8,296 nucleotides of DNA, from contig JAISBJ010000053.1 in NCBI GenBank assembly GCA_031266235.1, positions 1 to 8,296 on the forward strand. Direction: 5' to 3'. Shown one piece after another: positions 1 to 6,308 of this stretch; position 1 is the first letter of the stretch, and each line of letters opens with the position of its first letter. The DNA comes from Puniceicoccales bacterium (GTDB lineage: Bacteria; Verrucomicrobiota; Verrucomicrobiia; Opitutales; LL51). The notes below the pieces were generated by a model, which had not been told where the DNA came from, ran no database searches, and worked only from the letters and a program-made list of their open reading frames with translations. A program made the position numbers and the translations under genes.

Positions 1-2169
1 AGACGTGGACAAGAGCAGCCGCAACCGCAACTACAGGATCAAGAGCCAAAGCAGTTGCCGCAACGCGAATTAATCCTCATGGCTTCCAATGATAAGCGGC
101 AGGAAGAGGCGGAAGTGCAAGCGGCAGAAGCGTCGGTGGCGGGTGGAACTGGAGATACTGCTGCCTCCGGCTCTACGGCTAGTGCGGCGACGTCGGGAGC
201 TCCTAGGGCGTCTGGTTCGGAGCGCGGGTCGAGTGGAGAAGGGGTGTCGGCATCGGCATCGGGCATGCTTTCTGACCTATCCCTGCCGTCGGATGACTGG
301 GACAAAGCAGATGAAAAACAAAAATCTGGTGTATCGTCGCGATTGCCAATTGAGGAAGTAGAAGGCGAGATGGATGAGCCGGTAGACCGGGATCAGCCGC
401 CGGAAGCGGAAGTAGCCGAGCTCGAAGGGCAATCCTCGGCCGCCGAGACGAAAAGTAAAAAAATTGGTAAAAGTAAAGCGGAATCGGAGGAGGAATCGCA
501 AGCGGTCGACGATGCGGAGAAAAGGAAATCTAAGGTGGCGAAGAGCGGTAAAAAAGATGTAAGTACACAGCCGTCGGACGGAAGCGTTACGCCCGGCGAC
601 GAGAAATCCTCAGTCGCTAAAGCGAAGGGTAAAAAAAGTAAAAAGAGTGAAAAAAGTGGAGCGGAATCGGAGGAAGAGCCTCAAGCGGAAGACGAGGCCG
701 GGAAGAAAAAACCTCCGGCAGCGAAAAAGAAGGCCGACGACGATACAGCAAAACAGCCAGGTAAGGAAAAATCTGCGCCCGAGGGAGAACCGCCAGCCGC
801 TAAAGCCGGAGGTGAAAAATCAGTAAAGGATAAAGGAAGTGCCGATCGTGCGAAGGGGGGAGATCAGTCGAAATCAGCCGACGGTAAGCCAGACGATCCA
901 TCTAAGCCAAAGGATCCGAAAAAACAAGCTACGCAGCTAGAATCTCGCCAAACAATAGGCGCAAAAGCGGGTGACGGTACGCAATCGGGTAAAGCGACGC
1001 CGGATTCGGAATCTAAGGCCTCGAGTACGACGTCCAAGCGGAGGGCGAGGAAAACAGGCACACAAATATCGATCAAAGCAGCGGCTCCGGATTCTGGAGG
1101 TGGTGGGCAAATTAGTCGATTTGGGCGGAAAAGAGCTGGGCGCAAGGGGGCAGCGGATGTACCGGCAGCTAATCCGGCGTCGGTTGGGTCTAGGAGTCTA
1201 TCAGTTGGCTTGGCGGCAGCATCCCAAAAGTCCGATACGCAGCCACTCGTCCGACCTCCGTCGGCGTCGAGATTGGGATCGGTAGCGTCGTCGTCGGGGT
1301 CTAGGGGTCTATCAGTTGGCCTGGCGGCAGCATCCCAAAAGTCCGATACACAGCCACTCGTCCGATCTCCATCGGCGGCAGAATCGGGATCGGCAGCGCC
1401 ATTAGTCGCGGCGCGGAAGGCTACAACGGGTGCGCCCAATAGAATATTAATCCCGAAATTTGCCACAAAGGAGAGTGGCGAGTTCCGGCCGACGGAGTCT
1501 GGCGATTGGGGTGGTTCCAGTGGATTGGTTGTCCGGGAAGAATTCCCACGACCGTCGCAACCGCGTGCTATGCTCAGGAAGTTACCGCCGACAGTAGGAG
1601 CGCCAGTGGGACGGTCGATGGCTCCGAGGCAGTTAGGGACTCCGCAGGAGCCCACGAGGGCTAGCAGTCCTTCGTTGCCCAAGGTCGTGAGCTTTTCATC
1701 TGCTAACACGCCAGCGGGGCAAAAATCATTACCGGGGGTAAAGGCAGATGCTTCGGTTGGGAATCGGGCATTGGCGGGATTAAGTAGGAAACAAAAGCTG
1801 CAGCAGTCGTTCAACGCAAAGAATGCGGAGCCCGGGCGGCCTGGAGCGGCTACCCAAAGATCGGCGACATCTTCATCTCCGGCGCAATCGTTCCGTGAAA
1901 GATCGTCGCAGACGAATCCTTTGGCGCTCACGCGACGCCTTTCCGACAAAGCGAAGGGAGTAAATGGTAAAGGTCGTGTCAATGGGCGAAGGATGCCGCC
2001 GAATGATGCGGTGGATTTGCGGTTACCATCGCAGCCGTTGGATATTCCGGTGAGGCGTAATTTGCCGTTAGATATGAGGAAGGCGCCTGCGATAGAAGAG
2101 GATGAGGTGCCTTATGGTATTCGGATGGAGAGGGAGTTTAGGAGGCACGCGGTTGGCGTAGGTCACTGA
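1..2169 (+). CDS. Long low-complexity, probably disordered protein of unknown function (5' end outside window)
   Basis: The frame is open from the first base to the TGA at 2167-2169, giving 722 codons with no family I recognise. An internal TTG at 55 and an ATG at 79 are possible starts, but the upstream codons read as similar Gln/Pro-rich protein, so the gene most likely begins before the window. The composition changes along its length. Residues 1-150 are Ser/Ala/Glu/Asp-rich. Residues 150-340 are Lys/Glu/Ser-rich with runs such as KSKKSEKSGAESEEE. The remainder is Ser/Pro/Arg-rich and basic. I see no convincing membrane segment, signal peptide or globular domain. Two internal duplications are visible (listed separately). 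The C-terminus turns more charged and ordered (VPYGIRMEREFRRHAVGVGH). It could be a secreted or nucleoid-associated disordered protein; its function is unknown. The style resembles the linker of the ankyrin protein at the right edge. Confidence 0.8.
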   Translation, partial: RRGQEQPQPQLQDQEPKQLPQRELILMASNDKRQEEAEVQAAEASVAGGTGDTAASGSTASAATSGAPRASGSERGSSGEGVSASASGMLSDLSLPSDDWDKADEKQKSGVSSRLPIEEVEGEMDEPVDRDQPPEAEVAELEGQSSAAETKSKKIGKSKAESEEESQAVDDAEKRKSKVAKSGKKDVSTQPSDGSVTPGDEKSSVAKAKGKKSKKSEKSGAESEEEPQAEDEAGKKKPPAAKKKADDDTAKQPGKEKSAPEGEPPAAKAGGEKSVKDKGSADRAKGGDQSKSADGKPDDPSKPKDPKKQATQLESRQTIGAKAGDGTQSGKATPDSESKASSTTSKRRARKTGTQISIKAAAPDSGGGGQISRFGRKRAGRKGAADVPAANPASVGSRSLSVGLAAASQKSDTQPLVRPPSASRLGSVASSSGSRGLSVGLAAASQKSDTQPLVRSPSAAESGSAAPLVAARKATTGAPNRILIPKFATKESGEFRPTESGDWGGSSGLVVREEFPRPSQPRAMLRKLPPTVGAPVGRSMAPRQLGTPQEPTRASSPSLPKVVSFSSANTPAGQKSLPGVKADASVGNRALAGLSRKQKLQQSFNAKNAEPGRPGAATQRSATSSSPAQSFRERSSQTNPLALTRRLSDKAKGVNGKGRVNGRRMPPNDAVDLRLPSQPLDIPVRRNLPLDMRKAPAIEEDEVPYGIRMEREFRRHAVGVGH
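478..699 (+). repeat. Diverged internal repeat in the Lys/Glu-rich region
   Basis: A 39-base segment at 478-516 encoding AESEEESQAVDDA recurs at 661-699 as AESEEEPQAEDEA, in the same frame, 183 bases (61 codons) apart. Each is preceded by a Lys/Ser-rich stretch. The repeat is diverged at the DNA level, so it is older than the 37-codon repeat further downstream. Confidence 0.6.
1186..1398 (+). repeat. Tandem 111-bp (37-codon) duplication inside the low-complexity gene
   Basis: The segment starting at 1186 and the one starting at 1297 are close copies offset by 111 bases, so the frame is kept. Both encode the core LSVGLAAASQKSDTQPLVR followed by a Ser/Pro/Ala stretch. The best-matched part is 1186-1266 against 1297-1377, with only a few substitutions; the match weakens afterwards to about 1398. 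The near-identity indicates a fairly recent duplication. Confidence 0.9.
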
Positions 2170-2222
2170 TCATTTTTGGGAGCGGGCGAGATGTGAGCGG
2201 TTAAAATTTTTCAAAAAAAAGC

Positions 2223-2228
2223 TTGACT
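2223..2228 (+). promoter_or_regulatory. Candidate -35 element for trmD (TTGACT after an A-run)
   Basis: TTGACT follows an eight-base A-run and GC, giving A-rich-GCTTGAC, a signature that recurs at 2974, 3155 and 7595. No good -10 hexamer lies at the usual distance; T-rich sequence around 2245-2252 is the only candidate. The hexamer ends 37 bases before the trmD start. Confidence 0.45.
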
Positions 2229-2265
2229 TTTGTCAGAGGAGTCCATTTTTGTCATTCATTAGGGA

Positions 2266-2937
2266 ATGTTTATTGAACTCCTTTCGCTTTTCCCTGAGAT
2301 GCTCGACGGTTTTCTGGGGACGTCGATGATCGCCCGCGCCCGGAAACGGCAGTTGCTGCAGTATCGTTCCCACAACTTGCGCCAATGGTCCAGCGACAGG
2401 CATTTGCGGGTGGATGATCGGCCTTTTGGGGGCGGAGCGGGGATGGTCCTGCAGCCGGAGCCCATTGCTCGGGCCATCAGGGATTTGCGGCGGGAGCAGA
2501 CGGAGGTCATTTACCTCTGTCCGGACGGCGTTCCGCTGACCACGGCCGTCGCGTGCGAGTTGGCAAAAAAGCGGCATTTGATCTTCCTCTCCGGCCACTA
2601 CGAGGGGGTCGACCAGCGCATCCGCGAGCGCTATGTCGATGTGGAATTATCGATTGGGGACTATATTTTGACGAATGGGACGCTGGCGGCGGCGGTGGCC
2701 ATTGACGCCATTTGCCGCTATATTCCTGGGGTTTTGGGCAATAATTCTTCGTTGAGTCAGGATTCTTTCAGCGGCGGGTTGCTGGCGGGTCCGCAGTACA
2801 CGCGGCCGCGGGAATTCGAAGGGATGGCGGTGCCGGAGGTATTACTGAGTGGCGATCATCGGGCGATTGAATGTTGGCGGTTGAAGCAGCGTCTCGAGCG
2901 CACGCGGCGATTGCGGCCGGACTTATTCGACGGATAA
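2266..2937 (+). CDS. trmD: tRNA (guanine-N1)-methyltransferase TrmD
   Basis: TrmD uses S-adenosylmethionine to methylate G37 of certain tRNAs next to the anticodon, which protects against +1 frameshifting. The protein has 223 residues. It opens with the family's N-terminus (MFIELLSLFPEML) and carries VDDRPFGGGAGM at 49-60, FLSGHYEGVDQRI at 107-119 and LSIGDYILTNGTL at 128-140. It then has RYIPGVLGN at 151-159 in the trefoil-knot SAM site and LLSGDHRAIECWRLKQ at 193-208 in the C-terminal domain. It is somewhat shorter than the E. coli protein, ending soon after the conserved RPDL. The ATG at 2266 fits the family start. An AGGGA lies directly against it, too close for a normal Shine-Dalgarno site. 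It is followed by rplS, as in many bacteria, but across a duplicated segment. Confidence 0.97.
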   Translation: MFIELLSLFPEMLDGFLGTSMIARARKRQLLQYRSHNLRQWSSDRHLRVDDRPFGGGAGMVLQPEPIARAIRDLRREQTEVIYLCPDGVPLTTAVACELAKKRHLIFLSGHYEGVDQRIRERYVDVELSIGDYILTNGTLAAAVAIDAICRYIPGVLGNNSSLSQDSFSGGLLAGPQYTRPREFEGMAVPEVLLSGDHRAIECWRLKQRLERTRRLRPDLFDG

Positions 2938-2973
2938 TATTTTTTCGTGATAAAAATTTTACAATAAAAATGC

Positions 2974-2979
2974 TTGACA
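2974..2979 (+). promoter_or_regulatory. Candidate -35 element TTGACA (first copy in the duplication)
   Basis: TTGACA follows an A-rich tract and GC, matching the motif before trmD, rplS and the ankyrin gene. No clear -10 is visible 16-18 bases downstream. It was probably the original rplS promoter before the duplication and now lies 33 bases before a 35-codon trmD remnant. Confidence 0.4.
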
Positions 2980-3012
2980 AATTGTTTTTTTACGAAAGTT
3001 TTTCAAGTAAAG

Positions 3013-3120
3013 ATGTCGAAGGTATTATTGAGTGGCGATCATCGGGTAATTGAATATTGGCGCTTGGAGCAGCGCTTCGAGCGCACGCGGCGATTGCGGC
3101 CGGACTTATTCGATGGGTGA
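3013..3120 (+). pseudogene. Duplicated C-terminal fragment of trmD (35-codon open frame)
   Basis: The duplicated trmD tail stays open in the TrmD frame from an ATG at 3013 to a TGA at 3118. It encodes MSK followed by [18 protein letters not shown] and the remaining C-terminal residues. The ATG aligns with a GTG valine codon of the parent gene. Compared with TrmD it has four amino-acid changes (A to V, C to Y, K to E, L to F) and five synonymous codon changes; the stop changed from TAA to TGA. It lacks the SAM-binding domain, so it cannot methylate tRNA alone. It is most likely a duplication remnant. A translated small peptide is possible because a promoter-like element precedes it, but no clear ribosome binding site is visible. 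Confidence 0.75.
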
Positions 3121-3154
3121 TATTTTTCGTGATAAAAATTTACAAAAAAAATGC

Positions 3155-3182
3155 TTGACAAATATTTTTCTTCGACAATGAT
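3155..3182 (+). promoter_or_regulatory. Candidate promoter for rplS and the downstream genes
   Basis: TTGACA at 3155-3160 and AATGAT at 3177-3182 (four of six matches to TATAAT) are separated by 16 bases. An A-run precedes the -35. The predicted transcript start falls about ten bases before the chosen rplS ATG at 3199. The placement argues against the upstream ATG at 3151. Confidence 0.45.
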
Positions 3183-3198
3183 GACGCGTCATAGATCT

Positions 3199-3549
3199 AT
3201 GAATCCGGTTATTCGAGAAATTACTGCGGGGCGATTGATTGTCGATCGCGATCATTTTAAAGTCGGGGACGGCGTGGAAGTCCACGTGAAGGTCCGCGAG
3301 GGCGATAAGGAGCGCATCCAAATTTTTTCCGGGATCGTGATTGCGAAAAAACACGCGGGGATTTCGGCGACATTTACGGTCCGGCGCATGGTTGCGGGGG
3401 AGGGCGTCGAGCGCATTTTTCCGGTGCATTCGCCAAGTATCGCCCGCATTGAGGTCGAACGCGAGAGCGTGCCGATGCGCGCGAAATTGTATTATATCCG
3501 TCAGCGCGTGGGTAAAGATGCGATGAAAGTTCGGGAAAAGAAGCGTTAA
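3199..3549 (+). CDS. rplS: 50S ribosomal protein L19
   Basis: L19 is a large-subunit ribosomal protein near the interface with the small subunit. From the ATG at 3199 the protein has 116 residues, the usual length. It carries the family pattern FKVGDGVEVHVKVREGDKERIQIFSGIVI (residues 20-48), then FTVRRMVAGEGVERIFPVHSP (59-79) and RAKLYYIRQRVGKDA (94-108). In-frame ATGs exist at 3151, 3178 and 3181. I chose 3199 because MNPVIREIT matches the usual L19 beginning and because the earlier ATGs fall in the promoter-like repeat. No strong Shine-Dalgarno sequence precedes any of them. The FliO-like gene starts three bases after the stop codon, so the two are very likely co-transcribed. Confidence 0.93.
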   Translation: MNPVIREITAGRLIVDRDHFKVGDGVEVHVKVREGDKERIQIFSGIVIAKKHAGISATFTVRRMVAGEGVERIFPVHSPSIARIEVERESVPMRAKLYYIRQRVGKDAMKVREKKR

Positions 3550-3552
3550 TTT

Positions 3553-3918
3553 ATGCTTGAAGCGTTTACGAAGTCAGTGATTTTCGTTATACTCCTTGCG
3601 TTGGGTGGATATTTTTTCATGCTTTTTCGCAAAAAGGGTTGGTTTTTCCCGCAGAAAGTAAGCGGCGGCGGGGCAAGTCCCGGCGATTTACGGGTAACGG
3701 AGCGGCTATCGATTGGGGGGCGCCATTACATTGCGGTGGTGCAGTGCAACGGGCAAGAATTTTTGATCGGGATTTCGCCGACGTCGATCACGGCTCTAGG
3801 GGCGTTGCAGCCGCGTTTCCGCGAGGGAAATCACCGGCCAAAGGGCGAGCATTTCAAGGAAAATTTATCGGCGAAGGAGGGCGACATAGCGGCGGAAAAA
3901 GCATTTTGTCGGCAGTGA
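3553..3918 (+). CDS. FliO-like small membrane protein of a flagellar/type III export system
   Basis: This is a 121-residue protein with one N-terminal membrane helix (about residues 7-25), a basic patch (RKKGW, 26-30), and a soluble domain with the FliO-family pattern. The pattern is LRVTERLSIGGRHYIAVVQ (46-64), then GQEFLIGISPTSITALGAL (67-85). The last 35 residues are polar and low in complexity. In flagella, FliO helps the core subunit FliP assemble; classical injectisomes lack a named FliO. Here it lies between rplS and prmC, upstream of injectisome-type sctS and sctT, and no fliP/sctR is in the window. The family call rests on pattern recognition of a short, weakly conserved protein. It is tightly packed between its neighbours (3-base gap upstream, 11-base gap downstream). 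Confidence 0.7.
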   Translation: MLEAFTKSVIFVILLALGGYFFMLFRKKGWFFPQKVSGGGASPGDLRVTERLSIGGRHYIAVVQCNGQEFLIGISPTSITALGALQPRFREGNHRPKGEHFKENLSAKEGDIAAEKAFCRQ

Positions 3919-3929
3919 TATGAGGGTCG

Positions 3930-4817
3930 ATGGCGTCGGTTATCGAGTTGCTCGCGAAAGGGGTTCGTTTTTTACGTTCCAAAAATATTGAGCGGCCGAA
4001 ATGCGATGGGGAGTGGTTATTCGCCCATATATTGGGTTGTTCGCGCCTTGAGTTGTACCTCCGGCACGGGGCGGCGGTCGATGCTTCGTCCGAAGCGCGT
4101 TTGCGGGAATTGTTGGTGCGGCGTGCGCGGCGGGAGCCCCTGCAATATATTTTGGGGGAGGTCGATTTTTGTAATGTGAAGTTGAAGGTCGATCCGCGCG
4201 TTTTGATTCCACGCGGCGAGACGGAAATGCTCGTGGAATGGCTTGTAACCTATATTAGGAGCCGAAATTTTGGCAGTCCGGCTACCGGTGAAGCGGGCGA
4301 TTGCCGGTGCGAAGTTTTAGATCTGGGTACGGGAAACGGCGCCATTGCGATTGCTTTGGCCAAATATTTCCCCGCGAGTCGGGTATTCGCGGTCGACAAA
4401 TCTCCACCTGCGCTGACGGTCGCACAAGAAAACGTGGAGCGCAACGGCGTGCGAAATGTAAAACTTTTAAAATCGGACTGGTACAGTGTTTTCGAAAGCG
4501 GTGCGTGTCAAGAAAAATTTGACATAATTGTCGCCAACCCCCCCTATTTGGCGCCGCAGGAATTCGCCAGCGCCCAGGACGAAGTCAGGAAATATGAGCC
4601 GATTTCAGCGCTCGTTGCCGGCGACGGCGGTTTGCGGGACATCGAAATTATTCTCCGCGGAGCAAAAAATTTTCTCAAAAAAGGAGGCCTCGTCGCCCTG
4701 GAAACGGGGATCACGCATCCCCAGCAATTGCAAAATAAATATAAAAATTTCTTCAATAAAACGGAAATTGTAAAAGATTTAAATCAATTTGACCGTTTTT
4801 TCATGGCCTATGTTTGA
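3930..4817 (+). CDS. prmC: Peptide chain release factor N5-glutamine methyltransferase PrmC (HemK)
   Basis: PrmC methylates the glutamine of the GGQ motif in release factors RF1 and RF2, which supports efficient termination. The 295-residue protein has the N-terminal helical RF-binding domain (about 1-85), the linker motif REPLQYILGEVDF (68-80) and LIPRGETE (92-99). The SAM-binding motif LDLGTGNGAIAIALA is at 130-144. The catalytic-site NPPY is at 203-206 within FDIIVANPPYLAP. The family motif YEPISALVAGDGGL is at 222-235. The ATG at 3930 has GAGGGT just upstream as a likely ribosome binding site, placed rather close. The gene lies among secretion genes but is a translation housekeeping gene. 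It ends 62 bases before sctS. Confidence 0.96.
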   Translation: MASVIELLAKGVRFLRSKNIERPKCDGEWLFAHILGCSRLELYLRHGAAVDASSEARLRELLVRRARREPLQYILGEVDFCNVKLKVDPRVLIPRGETEMLVEWLVTYIRSRNFGSPATGEAGDCRCEVLDLGTGNGAIAIALAKYFPASRVFAVDKSPPALTVAQENVERNGVRNVKLLKSDWYSVFESGACQEKFDIIVANPPYLAPQEFASAQDEVRKYEPISALVAGDGGLRDIEIILRGAKNFLKKGGLVALETGITHPQQLQNKYKNFFNKTEIVKDLNQFDRFFMAYV

Positions 4818-4879
4818 CCACTCAATCTGCCGGCTTGCCATTCGCAAAATTTTATCTAAAAAAGCCCAGCCAGGTTGGT

Positions 4880-5149
4880 ATGGATCAGAATTTTATTATT
4901 AATATTACGGAGCAGGCGATGATACTGGTTTTGATGCTGTCGATGCCGCCCATTTTGGTCGCAACGTTTGTCGGGCTGATCACCAGTTTACTGCAGGCTC
5001 TGACGCAAATTCAGGAGCAGACGCTCAGTTTTGCCATCAAATTATTTTGCACCGTTTTAGTTCTGACGCTGTCGGCTTACTGGATCGGCGACGAGTTGAT
5101 TGCCTTTGCAAACAGCCTATTTGCTAACTTCCCGGCGATTATTCACTGA
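4880..5149 (+). CDS. sctS: Type III secretion export apparatus protein SctS (YscS/FliQ family)
   Basis: SctS is a small two-helix inner-membrane protein of the injectisome export gate, assembling in a helical stack with SctR and SctT. The 89-residue product has membrane helices at about 13-35 and 52-73. It shows the injectisome-type pattern LVLMLSMPPILVA (16-28) and SLLQALTQIQEQTLSFAIKL (36-55), which resembles YscS more than flagellar FliQ. The frame extends upstream to a TTG at 4814. I chose the ATG at 4880 because MDQNFIINIT matches the family start and an AGG lies five bases before it. Its TGA overlaps the sctT ATG by one base (ATGA-type junction), implying translational coupling. Confidence 0.95.
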   Translation: MDQNFIINITEQAMILVLMLSMPPILVATFVGLITSLLQALTQIQEQTLSFAIKLFCTVLVLTLSAYWIGDELIAFANSLFANFPAIIH

Positions 5150-5931
5150 TGGACGTCGAATCCATAACATCCGTTTTATTTTTGATGATGATGTGCATCA
5201 TTCGTTTGGCGGCGGCGCTTTCGCTGACACCGGTATTCGCGAAGCAATACATTATGGGGATGGGGCGAAATGTAATTATTTTCGCAATGGCTTTACCGCT
5301 TTTTCACACATTATATCCCACGCTGCCGAAGGAGCAAATTCCTTTGTTGATTCTTTTTGTAATAATTTGTAAAGAAGTGATTATTGGAGCGATGCTGGGA
5401 TTTTTATCGGGCTTCATTTTTTACGTTACGGACAGCGTGGGATTCATCATAGACATCCAGCGGGGGTCGTCGCAGGCGATGACGTTTGATCCGGTAGCGG
5501 GCTCGCAGACGTCGCTGCTGGGCAGTTTTTTGACGCAGATGATTGCCACGTTATTTTTTTCGATGGGAGGATTTTTATTTTTTCTTGGAGTGATTTACGA
5601 AACTTACATCATCTGGCCCGTTTTTACATTTTTTCCCACATTTAACGTCAATTTCCCGGCATTTATGATGTCACTGGTGGACGACATTATGGAGGCGATT
5701 TTTTGTTTTTCGGCACCGATATTGATCGTATTGTTTCTAGCGGAATTTGGGCTAGGGATGATCAGTCGATTTGCGCCGCAGCTGAATGTATTTTTCATGG
5801 CGATGCCGGTGAAGAGTTGGCTATCGATGTTTTTTTTACTATTTTACTTTTCTTTGCTGGGGCGGTTATTCGAGCATTATTTTTTCACGCAGAGCAAATT
5901 ATCATTTTTTGTGCGGCATTTTTTGCGGTAG
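5149..5931 (+). CDS. sctT: Type III secretion export apparatus protein SctT (YscT/FliR family)
   Basis: SctT is a multi-spanning inner-membrane subunit of the export gate core. The product has 260 residues, the family's normal size, with hydrophobic segments at about 5-29, 40-57, 62-92, 125-155, 180-200 and 222-242. Family motifs are GFIIDIQRGSSQA (98-110), IWPVFTFFP (155-163) and the highly conserved AEFGLGMISRFAPQLNVF (198-215) followed by MAMPVKS (217-223). These match YscT-type rather than flagellar FliR proteins. The ATG overlaps the sctS stop, and no separate ribosome binding site is evident. The 3' end, from roughly 5842, is the source of three tandem degraded copies filling the gap to sctU. 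Confidence 0.95.
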   Translation: MDVESITSVLFLMMMCIIRLAAALSLTPVFAKQYIMGMGRNVIIFAMALPLFHTLYPTLPKEQIPLLILFVIICKEVIIGAMLGFLSGFIFYVTDSVGFIIDIQRGSSQAMTFDPVAGSQTSLLGSFLTQMIATLFFSMGGFLFFLGVIYETYIIWPVFTFFPTFNVNFPAFMMSLVDDIMEAIFCFSAPILIVLFLAEFGLGMISRFAPQLNVFFMAMPVKSWLSMFFLLFYFSLLGRLFEHYFFTQSKLSFFVRHFLR

Positions 5932-5956
5932 AATTTTTGAGGAATGGAACAAGTAA

Positions 5957-6061
5957 ATGGACGAAAAAGCGGAGGGATTGATGGCGGAGAATATTTTTTT
6001 CTGCTTGGGAAATTGTCTGCGGATTATTTTTTCACGCACTTTTTGCGGTAAAATTTTTTGA
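5957..6061 (+). repeat. Junction repeat unit 1, holding a 34-codon open frame
   Basis: From ATG 5957 the frame reads MDEKAEGLMAENIFF and continues to a TGA at 6059. The first codons resemble SctU (MGEKTEEP). A second overlapping frame from ATG 5944 is also open and ends DYFFTHFLR, like the SctT C-terminus. Both probably reflect the parent genes rather than new genes. Translation is unproven. Confidence 0.6.
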
Positions 6062-6076
6062 GGATAGAACAAATAA

Positions 6077-6184
6077 ATGGGCGAAAAAGCGGAGGGATTG
6101 ATGGCGAGGAATATTTTTTTCCGTTGGGAAAATTGTCTGCGGATTATTTTTTCACGCAGAATTTCTTGCGGTGAAATTTTTTGA
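6077..6184 (+). repeat. Junction repeat unit 2, holding a 35-codon open frame
   Basis: From ATG 6077 the frame reads MGEKAEGLMARNIFF, then RWENCLRIIFSRR, to a TGA at 6182. Between units 1 and 2 a base loss and a nearby base gain shift four codons (CLGN against RWEN) and restore the frame. The alternative ATG used in unit 1's second frame has become ATA here. Confidence 0.6.
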
Positions 6185-6200
6185 GGAATGGAGCAAATAA

Positions 6201-6308
6201 ATGGACGAGAAAGCGAAGGGATTGATGGCGAGGAATATTTTTTTCCATTGGGAAAATTGTCTGTGGATTATTTTTTCACGCAGAATTTTTGAGGAATGGA
6301 ACAAGTAA
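6201..6308 (+). repeat. Junction repeat unit 3, holding a 35-codon open frame that abuts sctU
   Basis: From ATG 6201 the frame reads MDEKAKGLMARNIFF to a TAA at 6306-6308, directly followed by the sctU ATG at 6309. Unit 3 lost the TTGCGG of the sctT tail, so its frame runs on through the ribosome-binding-like GAGGAATGG. If translated, ribosomes would terminate exactly at the sctU start. Confidence 0.6.

Larger units (their letters stand above)
2829..3172 (+). repeat. Tandem duplication of the trmD 3' end plus downstream leader (offset about 183 bp)
   Basis: Sequence from about 2829 (codons VPEV of TrmD) through the stop codon and the AT-rich leader with GCTTGACA is repeated from about 3012 to 3172. 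Within the 33 codons from 2839 I count 11 substitutions and no indels. After the stop codon the copies differ by single-base indels in T and A runs. The second copy lies just before rplS, so rplS is now preceded by a duplicate of the original leader. Confidence 0.92.
5932..6308 (+). repeat. Triple tandem repeat copying the sctT-sctU junction
   Basis: The 377-base gap holds three head-to-tail units with starts about 120 and 124 bases apart. Each unit runs from a sctU-like start (ribosome-binding-like GAGGA, then ATGGRCGARAAAGCG) into a degraded copy of the sctT 3' end. In the sctT frame, unit 2 ends with PLGKLSADYFFTQNFLR and a stop, against LLGRLFEHYFFTQ...FLR and a stop in SctT itself, so nine residues are missing. 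Each unit therefore comprises downstream-gene start plus upstream-gene end, as expected from tandem duplication across the junction. No other gene is seen here. Confidence 0.9.

Noticed and set aside
55..57. TTG at 55 as the true start of the first gene
   Set aside because: The frame is open to the window edge and the upstream codons have similar composition. No ribosome binding site precedes the TTG.
864..1982. A 372-codon open frame on the minus strand opposite the low-complexity gene
   Set aside because: The sense frame is longer, continuous for 722 codons and has the same style as the ankyrin-protein linker. The antisense product shows no recognisable family and mirrors the sense repeats, so it is a by-product of codon composition.
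3151..3153. ATG at 3151 as the rplS start
   Set aside because: It lies inside the duplicated promoter-like motif, upstream of the likely transcript start, and would add 16 residues not typical of L19.
4814..4879. Upstream TTG start for sctS giving 111 residues
   Set aside because: The extra 22 residues are not part of the family. The ATG at 4880 has a ribosome-binding-like AGG and matches the usual N-terminus.
5932..6308. CRISPR array
   Set aside because: The units are about 110-124 bases, directly abutting, without unique spacers, and derive from the sctT and sctU ends.
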